NCBI RefSeq assembly: GCF_002742645.2
Contig: NZ_CP033875.1
Span: 248,001-312,000, forward strand
Reading direction: 5' to 3'
Origin: Caulobacter sp. FWC26
GTDB taxonomy: Bacteria; Pseudomonadota; Alphaproteobacteria; Caulobacterales; Caulobacteraceae
Length of the DNA: 64,000 bases
The translations under genes and the position numbers were made by a program. Within the stretch, counting starts at the first letter, position 1. Each line of letters begins with the position of its first letter. The notes below the pieces were generated by a model. It was given only the letters and a program-made list of their open reading frames with translations, did no database searches and had not been told where the DNA came from. Below are positions 62,921-64,000 of this stretch, in pieces.

Positions 62921-63403
62921 ATGGCGATCAAGGTTGGCGACACGCTGCCTGCGGCGACTTTCATGACCAGCACGGCCGAAGGGCCCGCGCCGATCACCAC
63001 CGATGACATCTTCAAGGGAAAGACGGTCGCCCTGTTCGCGGTGCCCGGCGCCTTCACCCCGACCTGTTCGGCCAAGCACCTGCCGGGCTTCAAGGAAAAG
63101 TCCGAGGAACTGAAGGCCAAGGGCGTCGACTCGATCGTCTGCGTCTCGGTTAACGATGTCTTCGTGATGAAGGCTTGGGGCAAGGACCAAGGCATCGACG
63201 GCGAGGTCCTGCTGATCGCCGACGGCAACGGCGACTTCACCAAGGCCATCGGCCTGGATTTCGACGGCAGCAAGTTCGGCATGGGCCCGCGCTCGCAGCG
63301 CTACTCGCTGGTCGCCAAGGACGGCGTCGTCACCCAGTTGCATGTCGAGGACGCCGGCCAGTTCAAGGTCTCGTCGGCCGAGTACCTGCTGGAACAGCTT
63401 TAA
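62921..63403 (+). CDS. Peroxiredoxin, Prx5 type
   Basis: A 160-residue thiol peroxidase of the Prx5/AhpC-TSA redoxin subgroup. The peroxidatic Cys49 is in VPGAFTPTCS, followed by LPGFKEKSEELKAKGVDSIVCVSVND and the GMGPRSQRYSLVAKDG segment with the catalytic Arg. It reduces hydrogen or alkyl peroxides, probably with glutathione or thioredoxin. AGAGGA precedes the ATG. A MarR/OhrR-type gene follows on the opposite strand. Confidence 0.93.
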   Translation: MAIKVGDTLPAATFMTSTAEGPAPITTDDIFKGKTVALFAVPGAFTPTCSAKHLPGFKEKSEELKAKGVDSIVCVSVNDVFVMKAWGKDQGIDGEVLLIADGNGDFTKAIGLDFDGSKFGMGPRSQRYSLVAKDGVVTQLHVEDAGQFKVSSAEYLLEQL

Positions 63404-63436
63404 GCGTCATGGGCGCGGCGGTCTCCGCCGCGCCCT

Positions 63437-63880
63437 TCAGTCTCGCACGATCGCAGCGTGCAGCGCCTGGATCCGCTGGTTCAACGCGCCTAGGTCCTCG
63501 CCGTCCATGCCGGACCGCTCCAGCAGAGCCTTGTTCAGGCATCCCGACTGGCCCAACAGGGCCCGTCCCGCTTCCGTCATCGTCACCTCGACCTTGCGCT
63601 CGTCCTCGAGCCCGCGCCGCCGCATGACTAGGCCGGCGGCTTCCAGGCGCTTGACCAGCGGCGTTACGGTGCTGGACTCAAGGTCCAGCCGCGCCGCGAT
63701 CGCGCCGATGGTGGCGCCATCGCTTTCGCCCAGCGCATTCAGCACAAGATACTGCGGATAGGTCAGGCCCATCGCGTCCAGCAGGGGCTTGTAGGCCCGG
63801 GTGATCGCCATGCTGGTGGCGTAGAGGGTGAAGCAGATCTGCTGATCCAGAGGATGCGGGGGCGGCGTCTTGGTCGTCAT
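63437..63880 (-). CDS. MarR family regulator, OhrR-like
   Basis: A 147-residue winged-helix regulator. QQICFTLYATSMAITRAYKPLLDAMGLTYPQYLVLNAL is the OhrR N-terminal signature with the peroxide-sensing Cys16, followed by the recognition region DLESSTVTPLVKRLEAAGLVMRRRGLEDERKV. OhrR represses organic peroxide resistance genes. The gene it controls would be divergent, beyond the window edge. Inverted repeats lie in the upstream region. Confidence 0.85.
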   Translation of the reverse strand: MTTKTPPPHPLDQQICFTLYATSMAITRAYKPLLDAMGLTYPQYLVLNALGESDGATIGAIAARLDLESSTVTPLVKRLEAAGLVMRRRGLEDERKVEVTMTEAGRALLGQSGCLNKALLERSGMDGEDLGALNQRIQALHAAIVRD

Positions 63881-63910
63881 GAATCTTTCTTATCACAAAA
63901 AAGGATATCG

Positions 63911-63927
63911 CAGCAAATAAAATGCTG
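63911..63927. promoter_or_regulatory. CAGCA-N7-TGCTG inverted repeat upstream of ohrR-like gene
   Basis: CAGCA (63911-63915) and TGCTG (63923-63927) flank an AT-rich spacer about 31-47 bases upstream of the MarR-type start, where its promoter should be. It is a candidate autoregulatory operator. Confidence 0.35.
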
Positions 63928-63963
63928 GACACGCGTTCGAGGTTCGCGTAGCTCTAAATTGTT

Positions 63964-63986
63964 CTCGCGATAAACGTTATTGCGAG
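63964..63986. promoter_or_regulatory. CTCGCGATAA-ACG-TTATTGCGAG inverted repeat near the window end
   Basis: A 10-base inverted repeat with one mismatch around an ACG spacer, in AT-rich DNA that probably belongs to the promoter of a plus-strand gene starting just beyond base 64000. It is a second candidate site for the OhrR-like regulator. Confidence 0.35.
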
Positions 63987-64000
63987 CAAGAAATGAGGGA

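Overview
The window is a GC-rich, gene-dense piece of an alphaproteobacterial chromosome. Gene content and order point to Caulobacter close to C. vibrioides/crescentus: an F1-only ATP synthase operon, a ctaC-ctaD-ctaB-coxF-ctaG-ctaE oxidase cluster, and a surf1-thrC-M16-GNAT-pdeA run. This assignment comes from recalled family knowledge; no search was run. I saw no rRNA or tRNA gene, CRISPR array, prophage or insertion sequence.

Layout. 0-6 kb: end of an amidohydrolase gene, a DUF1330 protein, a lemA/TPM/TPM/CPBP membrane gene group on the minus strand, and an acyl-CoA dehydrogenase. 6-12.5 kb: a small secreted protein, a half-length thioesterase-like protein, then atpH-atpA-atpG-atpD-(83-aa CxxC protein)-atpC. 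12.6-17.7 kb: an exported Pro/Ala-rich protein, a guanidine-II riboswitch with a gdx (SugE) exporter, two alpha/beta hydrolases (one with a histone-H1-like tail), rppH and a polysaccharide deacetylase. 17.7-20.8 kb: a tandem glycine riboswitch followed by a TonB-dependent receptor, placed inside an otherwise minus-strand envelope block. 20.8-26.5 kb: ctpA, an envC-type gene, rlmH, rsfS, nadD, proA. 26.6-44.2 kb: mixed housekeeping and small genes, including ubiA, a fatty acid desaturase, an ABC exporter, ppk2, rsmE and gshA, plus two genes that look frameshifted (a peptidase S10 and a DUF427 protein). 44.3-50.3 kb: a POT peptide transporter, a GNAT, tldD, and a PadR/DUF1700/DUF2807 operon. 50.6-62.2 kb: aa3 cytochrome c oxidase and its assembly factors, SURF1, thrC, an M16 peptidase, a RimJ-like GNAT and a GEDEF-EAL phosphodiesterase (pdeA). 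62.2-64 kb: yqgE, a peroxiredoxin and an OhrR-like MarR regulator with palindromes upstream.

How the genes fit together. ATP synthase and the aa3 oxidase form the respiratory core. Heme O synthase, Cox11/CtaG, SURF1 and the tiny CoxF-like protein serve oxidase maturation. The deacetylase, CtpA, EnvC-like protein and RlmH/RsfS/NadD/ProA form a long envelope and growth block. The two riboswitches are the strongest regulatory signals. The guanidine-II element sits directly before its expected target, gdx. The tandem glycine riboswitch sits before a TonB receptor, an unexpected partner. Two single-base frameshifts need checking before either gene is called inactive.
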